Source of the DNA: Bradyrhizobium prioriisuperbiae
GTDB taxonomy: Bacteria; Pseudomonadota; Alphaproteobacteria; Rhizobiales; Xanthobacteraceae
Assembly: GCF_032397745.1 (NCBI RefSeq)
Contig: NZ_CP135921.1
Location: 1,922,001 to 1,986,000 of the forward strand
DNA: 64,000 nt
Direction: 5' to 3'
Shown here: one piece after another, positions 35,198 to 45,482 of the stretch
How positions within the stretch are numbered: the stretch's first letter is position 1
How the letters are laid out: each line of letters starts with the position of its first letter
Notes under the pieces: model-generated
What the model was told of the DNA's origin: nothing
The model's input: the letters and a program-made list of their open reading frames with translations, nothing else
The model's database searches: none
Position numbers and translations under genes: made by a program

Positions 35198-36246
35198 GCA
35201 AGCGCATCGGCATCGCCGGCGCCGGGCTGATCGGCAAGAAACACATCGAGCTGGTGCAGGCCAGTGCCGACTGCCGGCTTGCCGGCATTGCCGATCCCTC
35301 GCCGCAAGCGAAGGAAGTCGCCGAGGCCAACAACGTGACTTGGTATGCCGATCATCGTGCCCTGCTCGACACCGAAAAGCCCGACGGCCTGATCATCGCC
35401 TCGCCCAATGCACTGCATGTCGCCATGGCCATGGACTGCATCGATCGCGGCGTGCCGGCGCTGATCGAAAAACCGGTGGCGGATCAGGTCGACGCTGGAC
35501 GCCGGCTGCTGGCGGCGGTCGAGCGCACGGGAATTCCCATGCTGGTGGGTCATCACCGCCGGCACAATCCGCGCATCAAGGCGGTGCGTGATGCCGTGGC
35601 CGAGGGACGTCTGGGCACGCTCACCGCCGTGGTCGGGCTGTGGCTGCTGAAAAAGCCTGACGGCTATTTCGACGTCGGCTGGCGCAAGGAGGCCGGCGGG
35701 GGCCCGATCCTGATCAACTTGGTGCACGACATCGACAACCTCAGATTTATCTGCGGCGAGATTGTCGAGGTGCAGGCCCAGACGTCCAACGCGGTGCGCG
35801 GCTTCGCGGTGGAAGACACCGCCGCGCTGCTGCTGCGGTTCGCGAACGGCGCGCTCGGCACCGTCACATTGTCCGACGCGACGCCAGCGCCCTGGAGCTG
35901 GGAGTTGAGCTCCGGAGAAAATCCCACCTATCCCAAAAACGATCAGCCCTGCTACCTGCTGGCCGGCACCAGGGGATCGCTGGCGGTGCCGGATCTCGAT
36001 GTCTGGTCTTATCCCGGCAAGGACGGATGGTATGAACGGCTGCAAGCTGCTCCCCTGCCCACCCCGGACACCGATCCGCTGGTCGAACAGCTGCGCCATT
36101 TCCTTGCCGTGATCGACCGCCGCGAGACACCGCTGGTGTCGGTGGCGGACGCACTGGGCACCCTCGCCGTGGTCGAAGCAGTCAAGGAAGCGGCCCGCAG
36201 CGGCGGACGCGTTTCACCTCAATTCAACCTGGAGCCTGCGGCATGA
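35194..36246 (+). CDS. Gfo/Idh/MocA-family NAD(P)-dependent oxidoreductase
   Basis: A 350-residue enzyme. The N-terminal Rossmann domain has IGIAGAGLIGKKH (about residues 5-17) and the conserved EKP motif (LIEKPVAD, about 91-98); the C-terminal domain carries the catalytic HD of LVHDIDNLRF (about 177-186). Members oxidise sugar or cyclitol hydroxyls. Overlaps of 4 bases with livF and with the QuiC-type gene place it firmly in this operon, so oxidation of an imported hydroaromatic (for example quinate) is plausible but not established. Confidence 0.9.
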   Translation: MSKRIGIAGAGLIGKKHIELVQASADCRLAGIADPSPQAKEVAEANNVTWYADHRALLDTEKPDGLIIASPNALHVAMAMDCIDRGVPALIEKPVADQVDAGRRLLAAVERTGIPMLVGHHRRHNPRIKAVRDAVAEGRLGTLTAVVGLWLLKKPDGYFDVGWRKEAGGGPILINLVHDIDNLRFICGEIVEVQAQTSNAVRGFAVEDTAALLLRFANGALGTVTLSDATPAPWSWELSSGENPTYPKNDQPCYLLAGTRGSLAVPDLDVWSYPGKDGWYERLQAAPLPTPDTDPLVEQLRHFLAVIDRRETPLVSVADALGTLAVVEAVKEAARSGGRVSPQFNLEPAA

Positions 36247-38114
36247 CCAAACGCTCGATCGCAACTGTTTCGCTCAGCGGCGCCCTTGACGAAAAGCTGC
36301 GCGCCATTGCCGCCGCCGGCTTCGACATGGTCGAGATCTTCGAAAACGATTTCCTGTCGTTCAACGGCGGCCCGCGCGATGTCGGGGCGATGTGCCGCGA
36401 CCTCGGCCTTGCGATCTGCGCCTTCCAGCCGCTGCGTGATTTCGAAGGCATGCCGGAGCCGCAGCGCTCGCGCAACTTCACCCGGGTGGAGCGCAAGTTC
36501 GACCTGATGCAGGAGCTCGGCACGGACCTTTTGATGATCTGCAGCAACGTGTCGCCGGCGTCGCTCGGCGGCATCGATCGCGCCGCAGACGATTTCCGCG
36601 AACTCGGCGAGCATGCCGCCAAACGCGGCCTGCGTGTCGGGTTCGAGGCGCTGGCGTGGGGACGCCATATCAACGACTACCGCGATGCCTGGGAGGTGGT
36701 GCGCCGCGCCGATCACGCCTCGATTGGGCTCGTGCTCGACAGCTTCCATGCGCTGGCGCCGGGGCTGCCGGTCGGCGCGATCCGCTCGATCCCCAAGGAC
36801 AAGATCTTCCTGGTGCAGCTGGCGGATGCCCCCAAGCTCGACCTCGATGTGCTGTCCTGGAGCCGGCATTTCCGCTGCTTCCCGGGGCAGGGCGACCTGC
36901 CGTTCACGAGCTTCATGGATGCGGTCAAGACCACCGGCTACGGCGGGCCGCTGTCGCTGGAGATCTTCAACGACCAATTCCGCGCCGGCTCCGCGGCGCG
37001 GGTGGCCGTCGATGGCCTGCGCTCGCTGATCCTGCTGGACGACCAGACCGCTGCGATATCAAAGCCGCCGGTCGCATCCAAACTTCCGCCAAGGGACAAG
37101 AGCCGCGGCGCAGGCTTTATCGAATTCGCGGTCAGCGAGGAGAAATCCGACGACCTCACCGCACTGTTTCACCAGCTTGGTTTCCAGCAGACCGGCCAGC
37201 ATCGCAGCAAGGCGGTGCAGCGCTGGTCGCAGGGCACGATCGAGCTGGTGGTAAACTGCGAAGCGCACGGCTTTGCGCACTCGCATTATGTCACTCATGG
37301 CGCAGGGGTCTGTGCCATCGCCATCGAGGTCGACGACGTCGCCGCCACCATGGCGCGGGCGGAGGCACTGCACACCAGGACCTTCTACCAGCCGGTCGGG
37401 CCGGGCGAACTGGAGATCCCGGCGATCCATGGCGTCGGCGGCAGCCTGTTGTATTTCCTCAAGCCCGACGACCACAACTGGGATCGCGATTTCACGCCCG
37501 TCGCCACCGAGCGCAGCAGCGATCACCTCAGCAACATCGATCACATCTCGCAATCGATGCCGTATGAAGACATGCTGTCGTGGCTGCTGTTCTACACCGG
37601 CATGCTCGACCTGCAGCGCGCGCCGCAGGTGGACGTGGCCGATCCCGGCGGCCTGGTGCAGAGCCAGGCGATCAGCAATGCGGACGGCAGCCTGCGGCTG
37701 ATCATCAACGGCGCCGCCGCCAACCGGACGCTGTCGGCGCGCTTCCTGTCGGAATTCTTCGGCTCCGGCGTGCAGCATATCGCGTTCGCCTGCGACGACA
37801 TCTTCAAGACAGTCGCCGACATGCGCGCCCGTGGCGCAAGTTTCCTCGACATCCCCGACAATTATTACGACGACATCGAAAGCAAGTACGATCTCGACGC
37901 CGGCACCATGGCGGAGCTGCGCGCCAACGAAATCCTCTACGATCGCGACGGCGACGGTGAGTTCTTCCAGATCTACACCCACGCCTTCGACAATCGCTTT
38001 TTCTTCGAGATCGTCGAGCGGCGAAACTACCAGGGCTTCGGCGCCGCCAACGCCGCCATCCGCCTCGCGGCGCAGGCGCGCGAGGCGCCGCCGATCGGGA
38101 TGCCGCGGATTTAA
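36243..38114 (+). CDS. quiC: 3-Dehydroshikimate dehydratase, QuiC-type fusion (xylose isomerase-like barrel + HPPD-like domain)
   Basis: A 623-residue fusion. Residues 1 to about 280 are an AP-endonuclease-2/xylose-isomerase-like TIM barrel with metal ligands visible in GFEALAWGRHI, LVLDSFH, LVQLADAP and LSLEIFND. Residues about 290-615 form a 4-hydroxyphenylpyruvate-dioxygenase-like double vicinal-oxygen-chelate domain (SNIDHISQSMP, QIYTHAF, FFFEIVERR). This two-domain layout is that of QuiC1, which dehydrates 3-dehydroshikimate to protocatechuate; the reaction itself is carried by the barrel. With the shikimate dehydrogenase upstream it gives shikimate to protocatechuate in two steps. Confidence 0.88.
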   Translation: MTKRSIATVSLSGALDEKLRAIAAAGFDMVEIFENDFLSFNGGPRDVGAMCRDLGLAICAFQPLRDFEGMPEPQRSRNFTRVERKFDLMQELGTDLLMICSNVSPASLGGIDRAADDFRELGEHAAKRGLRVGFEALAWGRHINDYRDAWEVVRRADHASIGLVLDSFHALAPGLPVGAIRSIPKDKIFLVQLADAPKLDLDVLSWSRHFRCFPGQGDLPFTSFMDAVKTTGYGGPLSLEIFNDQFRAGSAARVAVDGLRSLILLDDQTAAISKPPVASKLPPRDKSRGAGFIEFAVSEEKSDDLTALFHQLGFQQTGQHRSKAVQRWSQGTIELVVNCEAHGFAHSHYVTHGAGVCAIAIEVDDVAATMARAEALHTRTFYQPVGPGELEIPAIHGVGGSLLYFLKPDDHNWDRDFTPVATERSSDHLSNIDHISQSMPYEDMLSWLLFYTGMLDLQRAPQVDVADPGGLVQSQAISNADGSLRLIINGAAANRTLSARFLSEFFGSGVQHIAFACDDIFKTVADMRARGASFLDIPDNYYDDIESKYDLDAGTMAELRANEILYDRDGDGEFFQIYTHAFDNRFFFEIVERRNYQGFGAANAAIRLAAQAREAPPIGMPRI

Positions 38115-38119
38115 GTTTG

Positions 38120-38160
38120 GCCCGTCATTCCGGGACGTCGCGGAGCGGCGGACCCGGAAA
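38120..38160. repeat. Fragment of a dispersed CCGTCATTCCGGG...CCCGGAA element
   Basis: The short stretch CCCGTCATTCCGGGACG...CGGACCCGGAAAT between two converging genes resembles a CGTCATTCCGGG intergenic repeat common in this group. It may act as a terminator for both neighbours. Confidence 0.5.
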
Positions 38161-38165
38161 TTTGT

Positions 38166-39251
38166 CTAGGCGCGCTTCGGCGCCGCGTCTTTCTTCGGCT
38201 GCAGCAGCGCGATCAGAAACTTGCGGCCCGGCATTTCGACGTGGCGATAGCACAGCCACGACAGCAGCCATATCGTCGCCAGTGCAACGGCGACACAGGT
38301 GGCATAAGCCAGCGGCGTGGCGCCGAAATGTCGTGCGGTGCGTACCGCGAAACTCACGAACAGCTGGTGCATCAAATAGATCGAGTAGGAGATCGCGCCG
38401 AGGTGATAGACCAGCGGATTGCCGTACAAGAGCTGCGCCAGCCGGCCGTCGCGGGACAGCAGCGCGACAAAGGGAATGAACAGCAGATAGATCGGCAGAT
38501 CATGATGAAACAGGACGCCAACCACCACGATTGCAATCGTCAGGCCCGCGACCAGCAGATCTTGCGCCATCATCGATAGACCGTCGAGAAGGTGTGAGAA
38601 GCGAAAGATCGCCAGCCCCAGCGCAAAGCCGGCAACCGCCCGCAGCAGCGGCAGAAACGAATTGCCGCTGGTGACATCAAGGGGACCTGCGGAGCCCAGC
38701 CCGCTCATGGCGATGACAACAACGGCACCGAGCGCCGCGGCCGTTGCGAGCAAACTGACGACCAGACCGCGCTGAAACATCACAACCAGCAACACCGGCA
38801 GCACAAGATAGGATCCGAGCTCGGAGCTCGCGGCCCAGGACACGCCGATCAGCGGATAAACATGCAGGCCCCATCCGGTCAGCATCAGCACATTTCCGAC
38901 CGCATCATAGGCATCGAAGCTCGACAGCATGTCACGATCGAGCCCCAGCGCCAGCTTGAGCAGATAGAGTGCCGCGATGACCCAATAGGCCGGGTAGAGC
39001 CGGGCGACCCGCTTGACCATGAAGTCGTAGAAATTGCGCAACCCGTCACTGCGAAAGGCGTCGCGGTAGATGTACGCCATCACGAAGCCGCTGAGCATGA
39101 AGAACAGGTCCACGGCGAGATAGCCGTGCGGCACGCGATAATACGGCGCCGTACCCGGCCCCAGCAGCGGCACATTGCCGAAATGATAGAGCACGATAAG
39201 GACCGCCGCGATGCCGCGGACACCGGTCAGTGATCTGATATCTGCGGGCAT
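38166..39251 (-). CDS. OafA/YrhL-type membrane acyltransferase
   Basis: A 361-residue acyltransferase-3 protein with about ten membrane helices. The N-terminal LTGVRGIAAVLIVLYHFG (about residues 7-24) contains the catalytic-histidine motif, and LFFMLSGFVMAYIY (about 50-63) is also diagnostic. These enzymes O-acylate sugars of lipopolysaccharide, capsule or Nod-type molecules. GTGGAG supplies the ribosome site 6 bases before the chosen ATG. It stands alone, downstream of the tonB gene on the same strand but 180 bases away. Confidence 0.9.
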   Translation of the reverse strand: MPADIRSLTGVRGIAAVLIVLYHFGNVPLLGPGTAPYYRVPHGYLAVDLFFMLSGFVMAYIYRDAFRSDGLRNFYDFMVKRVARLYPAYWVIAALYLLKLALGLDRDMLSSFDAYDAVGNVLMLTGWGLHVYPLIGVSWAASSELGSYLVLPVLLVVMFQRGLVVSLLATAAALGAVVVIAMSGLGSAGPLDVTSGNSFLPLLRAVAGFALGLAIFRFSHLLDGLSMMAQDLLVAGLTIAIVVVGVLFHHDLPIYLLFIPFVALLSRDGRLAQLLYGNPLVYHLGAISYSIYLMHQLFVSFAVRTARHFGATPLAYATCVAVALATIWLLSWLCYRHVEMPGRKFLIALLQPKKDAAPKRA

Positions 39252-39428
39252 GTCGAACTCCACCCCGATGACGCATTCGCCAATCCTGCGGGTCGCGGCA
39301 TGACGTCATCGTCACATAGACAAAACGGCGCATTCCGTCGACACCGGCAACGGCGACATAACGCATCCGTGTGACATGGGAAATCGGCTGAGTTGCCCAA
39401 CGGGCGGGCCGCGGCTTGGGGCCTGGGC

Positions 39429-40190
39429 CTAACCCTTGCCCTTGATGCGGAAGATCACCGGGACGGTGAAGCTCAGGCCCTCGTCGGCGATCAGTGGCGG
39501 CGGCGGCGGCAGCGGATCCGACCGCTTCAGCATCGACAGGGCGGCAGCATCGAACGCCGGATCGCCCGAACTCTCGACAATGCTCGACGACAGCAGATGG
39601 CCGGTGCGATCGATGGAGAACGACAGCACGATTTTGGCGGCCTTCTGCGGGCGATCGGTCGGATAACGCTTGTGCCGATCGAGATGCGCGGAGAGATCCT
39701 TCTGCCATGAGGTGCGTACGCGGATCGCCTTGTCCGACACCGGGAGATTGTCGGAGGTCGGCATGGCGGTCGCTTCCGAGGCGATCGACTCGGTCGACGC
39801 CGTCTGCTGGACCGTCGGCTTGTCCGGGATCTCTTCCTGCGGCTTGTTGGTGGCGTCCGGCGCGACCACCCGGTCGGGATCGTCGGTTTCGGTCGGCGTA
39901 TCCTTCGGAAGTTCGGTCTGCTTCAGCTCGGCCTTCTGCTCGACCTGGGCCGGCGAGGCGGCGGAGGCCTCGGAGTCCGGCCCGGGCGGCAACTCGCTCT
40001 GCTCCCCGCGGGGCGCCGTCGGTTCAAGCCCGATTTCGATTCCCTGCACGCTGTCCGGATCATCAGCATCGTCGGCCTGCATGCTCGCAACAGCAAAGGC
40101 GACGCCTCCGACGTGAAGCGCCAGCGCAACGATCGCCGCGAACGCCCAAAGGCTGCGGGATGGTCTGGAGGTTGCGTCCGGATCGGTCAT
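39429..40190 (-). CDS. tonB: TonB-family energy-transducing protein
   Basis: A 253-residue protein: one N-terminal membrane helix (about residues 14-38, LWAFAAIVALALHVGGVAFA), a long Pro/Glu/Thr-rich periplasmic spacer (about 45-150), and a C-terminal TonB domain (about 165-250) with YPTDRPQKAAKIVLSFSIDRTGHLLSSSI. It couples the ExbBD proton channel to outer-membrane receptors. The start is chosen at MTDPDATS since the preceding in-frame residues look non-coding. It ends the receptor-piuC-exbBD-tonB operon; exbD is 16 bases upstream. Confidence 0.92.
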   Translation of the reverse strand: MTDPDATSRPSRSLWAFAAIVALALHVGGVAFAVASMQADDADDPDSVQGIEIGLEPTAPRGEQSELPPGPDSEASAASPAQVEQKAELKQTELPKDTPTETDDPDRVVAPDATNKPQEEIPDKPTVQQTASTESIASEATAMPTSDNLPVSDKAIRVRTSWQKDLSAHLDRHKRYPTDRPQKAAKIVLSFSIDRTGHLLSSSIVESSGDPAFDAAALSMLKRSDPLPPPPPLIADEGLSFTVPVIFRIKGKG

Positions 40191-40206
40191 CGCGGCCTTC
40201 GCCGGT

Positions 40207-40680
40207 TCAAGGCTTCGGTGCGGCGGGCGCAGCAGCTGCCGGTTGCGGCACGCCGTCGGGCACGCCTTCGAGCGCAACCAGCGCCACCTTCAGATAGCCA
40301 CCGGTGCGCAAGATTTCGAGCACGTCCATCATGTCGCCGTAAGGCACTGCGCGATCGGCGCGCAGGAAGATGCGGCGGTCCTTGCTGGCATCGGGCACGG
40401 CATCAAGGGTGCGCACCAGATCGACACGCCTCACCGGGTTCTCGCCGATCGCCACCGCGAGGTCGGACTTGATGGTGACATAGGTCGGCTTGTCCGGCTT
40501 CTTCTGCGGCTGGGCCGTGGATGACGGCAAATCGATCGGCAGGTCGACAGTGGACAGCGGCGCCGCCACCATGAAGATGATGAGCAGGACCAGGATGACG
40601 TCGATGAACGGCGTGACGTTGATCTCGTGGGTTTCCCCGAAATCGTCGCCGTCGTCGACGTCGTTGAAGGTAACGCCCAT
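40207..40680 (-). CDS. exbD: ExbD, proton-channel subunit of the TonB system
   Basis: A 157-residue protein with one N-terminal helix. [25 protein letters not shown] (about residues 18-42) contains the essential proton-translocating aspartate. The periplasmic domain runs to an Ala/Pro-rich tail. It is 12 bases from exbB and directly before tonB; GGAGAG precedes the start. Confidence 0.93.
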   Translation of the reverse strand: MGVTFNDVDDGDDFGETHEINVTPFIDVILVLLIIFMVAAPLSTVDLPIDLPSSTAQPQKKPDKPTYVTIKSDLAVAIGENPVRRVDLVRTLDAVPDASKDRRIFLRADRAVPYGDMMDVLEILRTGGYLKVALVALEGVPDGVPQPAAAAPAAPKP

Positions 40681-40692
40681 CGCCGCTCTCCG

Positions 40693-41621
<929 letters not shown>

Positions 41622-41625
<4 letters not shown>

Positions 41626-42311
41626 ACGTCGGCCCAATAGCGGATCAGATTGTGGTAGATGCCGGTCAGTTTGACCGTTTCGGGATCGTCGCGCCCGAGT
41701 CGTTCGACCAGAGCCTGGATCGCGGTATCGAGGTCAAAGATCAGGCTGCGGGCGTGGGCATCGCGTACCATGCTCTGCACCCAGAAGAAAGACGCGGTCC
41801 GGGTGCCGCGGATGACCGGCGTCACCATATGTAGACTTGAAGCCGGGTAAAGTACCAGATGTCCGGCCGGAAGCTTGATTTCGTGGGAACCGTAGAAGTC
41901 TTCTATTGTGAGTTCACCGCCGTCATAGTCCTCCGGCTCCGATAAAAACAACGTGACCGACAGGTCCGTGCGGATGCGCAGGCCGGTGAGGCGGTCGCCG
42001 CGCACGGCATTGTCGACATGGATGCCGAAGTGATGCCCGTCCGCCGACGCATAACGGTTGAACAGCGGCGGGAAGATGTGCAGCGGGATCGCCGCCGCAA
42101 TGAACAGCGGGTTGGCGGTCAGCGCGCTCAAGACCCGTTGCCCGAGCCTGCGCGCCACCTCGCTGTCGGGCGGCAATTGCTGGTTCTTCTTGACCAGCGC
42201 CGACTGCGCACCGGCGGTGGAACGGCCGTCTTCCCACTCGGCGGCATCCATGATGCGACGGAAGTCGGCGACCTCGGCCTTGCTCAGCACCTCGGGGACA
42301 CAAACCAACAT
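41622..42311 (-). CDS. piuC: PiuC/PKHD-type Fe(II)/2-oxoglutarate-dependent hydroxylase
   Basis: A 229-residue hydroxylase. The iron ligands appear as H and D of GIHVDNAV (about residues 95-102) and the distal H of SSLHMVTPV (about 155-163), with the 2-oxoglutarate-binding arginine in GTRTASFFW. PiuC genes typically sit beside TonB-dependent siderophore receptors, as here; the protein is thought to modify siderophore or receptor-associated substrates. The first methionine ([10 protein letters not shown]) is preferred over a TTG four codons upstream. Confidence 0.92.
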
Positions 42312-42410
42312 TCGCGATTCCAATGCTTACGCCCGGCCCCGGCACAACGCCGGAACCGGGCTCGGAATTAAGCTCACATCACGCGCGGAACGACATTGCC
42401 GCGCGAGGCT

Positions 42411-44888
42411 TTAGAACTTCGCGTTCAACACCAGTCCGGCCACGCGGCCCGGCGCCACGAACACGAACGGCGTCGCGCTCTGATAGAAGCCGTCGTAGTA
42501 GAGCTTGTTGAAGATGTTGTTGACGAAGATCTTCGCCGTCAGGTTGGCCGTGACCTTCTTCTCGATGAAGGTATCGAACCGCCAGTAGCTCGGCAGTGCC
42601 GTGCCCTGGTTCGCCGCCAGCAGCGTGCCGCCATAGATCTTGGAGCGGTAGGTCGCCTGGCCGCCCAGTTCCCAACCATCGTCGAACTTGTACTTGGTCA
42701 GCACGTTGAAGGACTCATGGGCGATGTTGGCAAGCTGCAAACCGACATTGCTGGCAAAGGGCGAGCCGGCCGGCGTTCCCACGTGCGACGCCGTAACCTT
42801 CGACCTCATCAGCACGAGCCCGCCGTAGATGCTCCATCGATCGGTGATCTTGCCGGCTGCTTCGAGGTCGATGCCCTGGATGCGATAGGCCGCTCCCGCG
42901 GTGATCGGCACAACGCCGTTAACCGCGGCACCTGCTTCGCGGGCATTGGTCTTTTCGGTCTGGAACAATGCACCGGTCAACAGCAGGCGGCGGTCGAACA
43001 GCTCCCACTTGGTGCCGACCTCGGCAGCCTTGTTGCGTTCGGGGCCCAAAACCTGGGTCGCGAGCTGATTCGGATTGAGACTGACGCCGCCATAGTTGGT
43101 GGATGTTCCATCCAGCTCCGCGCCGAACGGATTGGCCGAGGTCGCGTAAGCTGCATAAACACTGGCGATGGGCAGAGGCTTGATCACGATGCCGGCGTTG
43201 TAGTTCACCAGGCCAAAGTCGACAGGGCCGATACCTGCCGTATTGTTGTGCGCGCTGATGTCGTAGTCGTCATAGCGAACGCCACCGTTGAGAATGACAA
43301 AGTCCCGATAGTTGGCGGTCTCGATCGCATAGACACTCTTGGTGTTGACGTTGATGATCGACGGGTTACCCAACACCGATGGCGAATTCCCGAACGCTTG
43401 AAAATTGTAGGACGGATTGAGGATGGACTGGCCGGGAAGGCTGCCATTCCCGGCAAATGGGGTCCCGTCCGTCGCGACTGTCTCCGAATTAAGCCCGGTG
43501 TAGGTATCGATCGACACTCGCTCCCTCGAAAACTCCACACCAGTCACCGCGGTGTGTTTCCACGGGCCGGTATCGAATTTGAAGGTCGCATCGCTCTGAT
43601 TGGCCAGAACATTGGCCACCTGATAGCGGCTCTGTGGATTGGCCTGGAACGTCCACTGCGGCAGCGAGAGCAGGGTGTTCTTCGGGCTTTCCGGAATCGT
43701 CCCGATATAGTTGAGAACTGCCCGCTCGGCGCGGAACGCATTGTGCAGCGTAACATTCTCGTTCATCTTGATTTCACCGGCGACCGTCCCGATGTCCTGG
43801 GTGGTCTTCTGGAAATCGCGATTGACGAAACCATAATAGGTGTTACGCGGCACGCCGAATTCGGTCACGGGTCCGTTGCCAAGCGCATCGTGCCGATACG
43901 GCACGCCGAAATCCGGCAGCGCGCTAAGATCCGTGTGGACGTAGCTTCCGGTGACCTTGACGTTGTCGGTGGGTGTCCACTTCACGGCGCCAAACGTGCC
44001 CCAGCGATCATCGGTGGTCAGCGAACGACCGGCAACGCCGGCATCCTGGAACAGGCCGCCGAGACGCACCGCCAGGGTCGGGTTGATCGCCTGGTTGACA
44101 TCGAGGGTCAGCCGCTTGCCCGAGTCCGTCGTGAATGAACTCTCAGCGTTATAGAAGTTGCGATCGCTGGCCTGTTTTGTGACGATATTGACCGCGCCGC
44201 CCGCGGTGCCGCGGCCGGCATAAGACGACGCCGGGCCGCGCAGGATTTCGACCTGCTCGGTGAAGAAATTTTCGCGGATGCTGACTGCAGGATCGCGAAT
44301 TCCATCGACAAAAATGTCGTTTCGCGCATCGAAGCCGCGGATGAAGAAGCGGTCGCCGAACGCATTGCCGCCCTCGCCGGTACCGAGCGTGACGCCTGCT
44401 GTGGAGCGGGCAATTTCCTTAAAGCTGGTCGCGTTCTTGTCCTCGAGCAATTCCTTGGTGAGAACCGTGATGGTCCGCGGCGTGTTGACGATCGGCTCGC
44501 TGAATTTGCTGGAAGCCACACGATTCGCCTTGTAGGGCGATGCCGCATCCGCATACGGATTTGCATCGGGCGGCGTCAGACCACCGGCATTGGGAAACGG
44601 CACCGGCGCCTGGGCGGTCTGCTGCCGGCGCGCAGCGCGGCGCAATGCGGTGCGGGCGCGTTGCTGATCCGGCGACGGCTTGATGGACGGCCGCAGCCGC
44701 GCGACCGGGGCATCGACGGTGACCGGCGGCAGCGGAGCCTGCTGGGCTTCGGCGCCGCTGATCGACGCCACCGCAATCAATCCGGCGACGGCCGAGATTT
44801 TCCCCGCCGGATTGGCGTCGGAGCCTTCGCAAGGTCCCCTGACAATGACTGCCGATCGCAATGACCGCGGCGCCTTGATCCCGTTCAT
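42411..44888 (-). CDS. TonB-dependent siderophore receptor (Fiu/FhuA type)
   Basis: An 825-residue outer-membrane receptor. After a signal region (about residues 20-48) and a Pro/Ala/Arg linker, the plug domain (about 110-230) shows NTPRTITVLTKELLEDKNATSFKEIARSTAGVTLGTGEGG and FIRGFDARNDIFVDGIRDP; the beta barrel follows and ends in phenylalanine (LNAKF), as expected for barrel insertion. No STN signalling domain is present, so regulation is not by an anti-sigma relay. It should import a ferric siderophore, probably catecholate or hydroxamate. Two TTCTAAA boxes lie upstream. The ATG seven codons into the open frame has GGGGGC upstream and is preferred. Confidence 0.93.
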   Translation of the reverse strand: MNGIKAPRSLRSAVIVRGPCEGSDANPAGKISAVAGLIAVASISGAEAQQAPLPPVTVDAPVARLRPSIKPSPDQQRARTALRRAARRQQTAQAPVPFPNAGGLTPPDANPYADAASPYKANRVASSKFSEPIVNTPRTITVLTKELLEDKNATSFKEIARSTAGVTLGTGEGGNAFGDRFFIRGFDARNDIFVDGIRDPAVSIRENFFTEQVEILRGPASSYAGRGTAGGAVNIVTKQASDRNFYNAESSFTTDSGKRLTLDVNQAINPTLAVRLGGLFQDAGVAGRSLTTDDRWGTFGAVKWTPTDNVKVTGSYVHTDLSALPDFGVPYRHDALGNGPVTEFGVPRNTYYGFVNRDFQKTTQDIGTVAGEIKMNENVTLHNAFRAERAVLNYIGTIPESPKNTLLSLPQWTFQANPQSRYQVANVLANQSDATFKFDTGPWKHTAVTGVEFSRERVSIDTYTGLNSETVATDGTPFAGNGSLPGQSILNPSYNFQAFGNSPSVLGNPSIINVNTKSVYAIETANYRDFVILNGGVRYDDYDISAHNNTAGIGPVDFGLVNYNAGIVIKPLPIASVYAAYATSANPFGAELDGTSTNYGGVSLNPNQLATQVLGPERNKAAEVGTKWELFDRRLLLTGALFQTEKTNAREAGAAVNGVVPITAGAAYRIQGIDLEAAGKITDRWSIYGGLVLMRSKVTASHVGTPAGSPFASNVGLQLANIAHESFNVLTKYKFDDGWELGGQATYRSKIYGGTLLAANQGTALPSYWRFDTFIEKKVTANLTAKIFVNNIFNKLYYDGFYQSATPFVFVAPGRVAGLVLNAKF

Positions 44889-45037
44889 GACAATTGCCCC
44901 CAACACCCTAACGCGATCGCCCCTCGGGGTGCGACCAAATGGCTCAGAGGTGTCAGTAGCAGTGCGGCGTCCTGTCGCAACCTGAATTGGCCGAAATTGC
45001 GGCCTTGAAATATTTGAATCGCTCTAGATCAAAATGG

Positions 45038-45060
45038 TTCTAAACTAGACTTATTCTAAA
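45038..45060 (-). promoter_or_regulatory. Paired TTCTAAA boxes, ICE/Irr- or Fur-like operator of the receptor gene
   Basis: TTCTAAA occurs at 45038-45044 and again at 45054-45060, a 16-base period; the second is preceded by TAGA-N4, giving an imperfect TAGA...TTCTA inverted pair. The iron-control element consensus in Bradyrhizobium relatives is TTTAGAA-N3-TTCTAAA. The boxes lie 150-172 bases upstream of the receptor start on the minus strand. Iron-dependent control of the uptake operon is expected. Confidence 0.55.
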
Positions 45061-45136
45061 TTGAAAAAATCCCGCACACTGAGATAGTTATCCGAGACGT
45101 CAGGCTTCTCGAAAATTGCAAACGATGGCCTGCCCC

Positions 45137-45385
45137 TCAATCCGGCTGCGCGGCGCTCGGCGGCTTCATCAGCGAGAAAAGTTCGTCGACGGTCTGCTGC
45201 GCCACCTGGCGCACCCGGTCGGTGTTCTCCATGCCCGCGATGTTGATCCCGTGCACCACGGCGCGGATCTCATCGCGGAAGCCGGTGAGAAAGCGCAGGG
45301 GATCCGGCGAGTCGTTGGCGACCCGCGCGATCAGGCCGGTGATCAGGATCTGGCAGGCGATCATGCGGCCGTTGAGTTCTTCCAT
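45137..45385 (-). CDS. Small hypothetical protein
   Basis: An 82-residue protein with CGGAGCC 6 bases before its ATG. It is predicted largely helical, with no signal peptide and no motif that I recognise; segments DSPDPLRFLTGFRDEIRAVVHGINIAGMENTDRV read like genuine coding sequence. It stands between putA and the receptor promoter on the same strand as both. It might be a small adapter, but no function can be given. Confidence 0.65.
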   Translation of the reverse strand: MEELNGRMIACQILITGLIARVANDSPDPLRFLTGFRDEIRAVVHGINIAGMENTDRVRQVAQQTVDELFSLMKPPSAAQPD

Positions 45386-45482
45386 GGCGGGCTCCGGAGT
45401 TCGGGCTGAGACGTCCCGCTGGTTAGCGCCGTTGCGCAGGCCGTGACAAGGCCGACACGCCCACCATACCGACCGCCGCGCG

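Noticed and set aside
42396..44138. 580-codon plus-strand open frame across the siderophore receptor gene
   Set aside because: Antisense shadow: the minus-strand receptor has plug and barrel motifs, and the plus-strand translation resembles no protein family.
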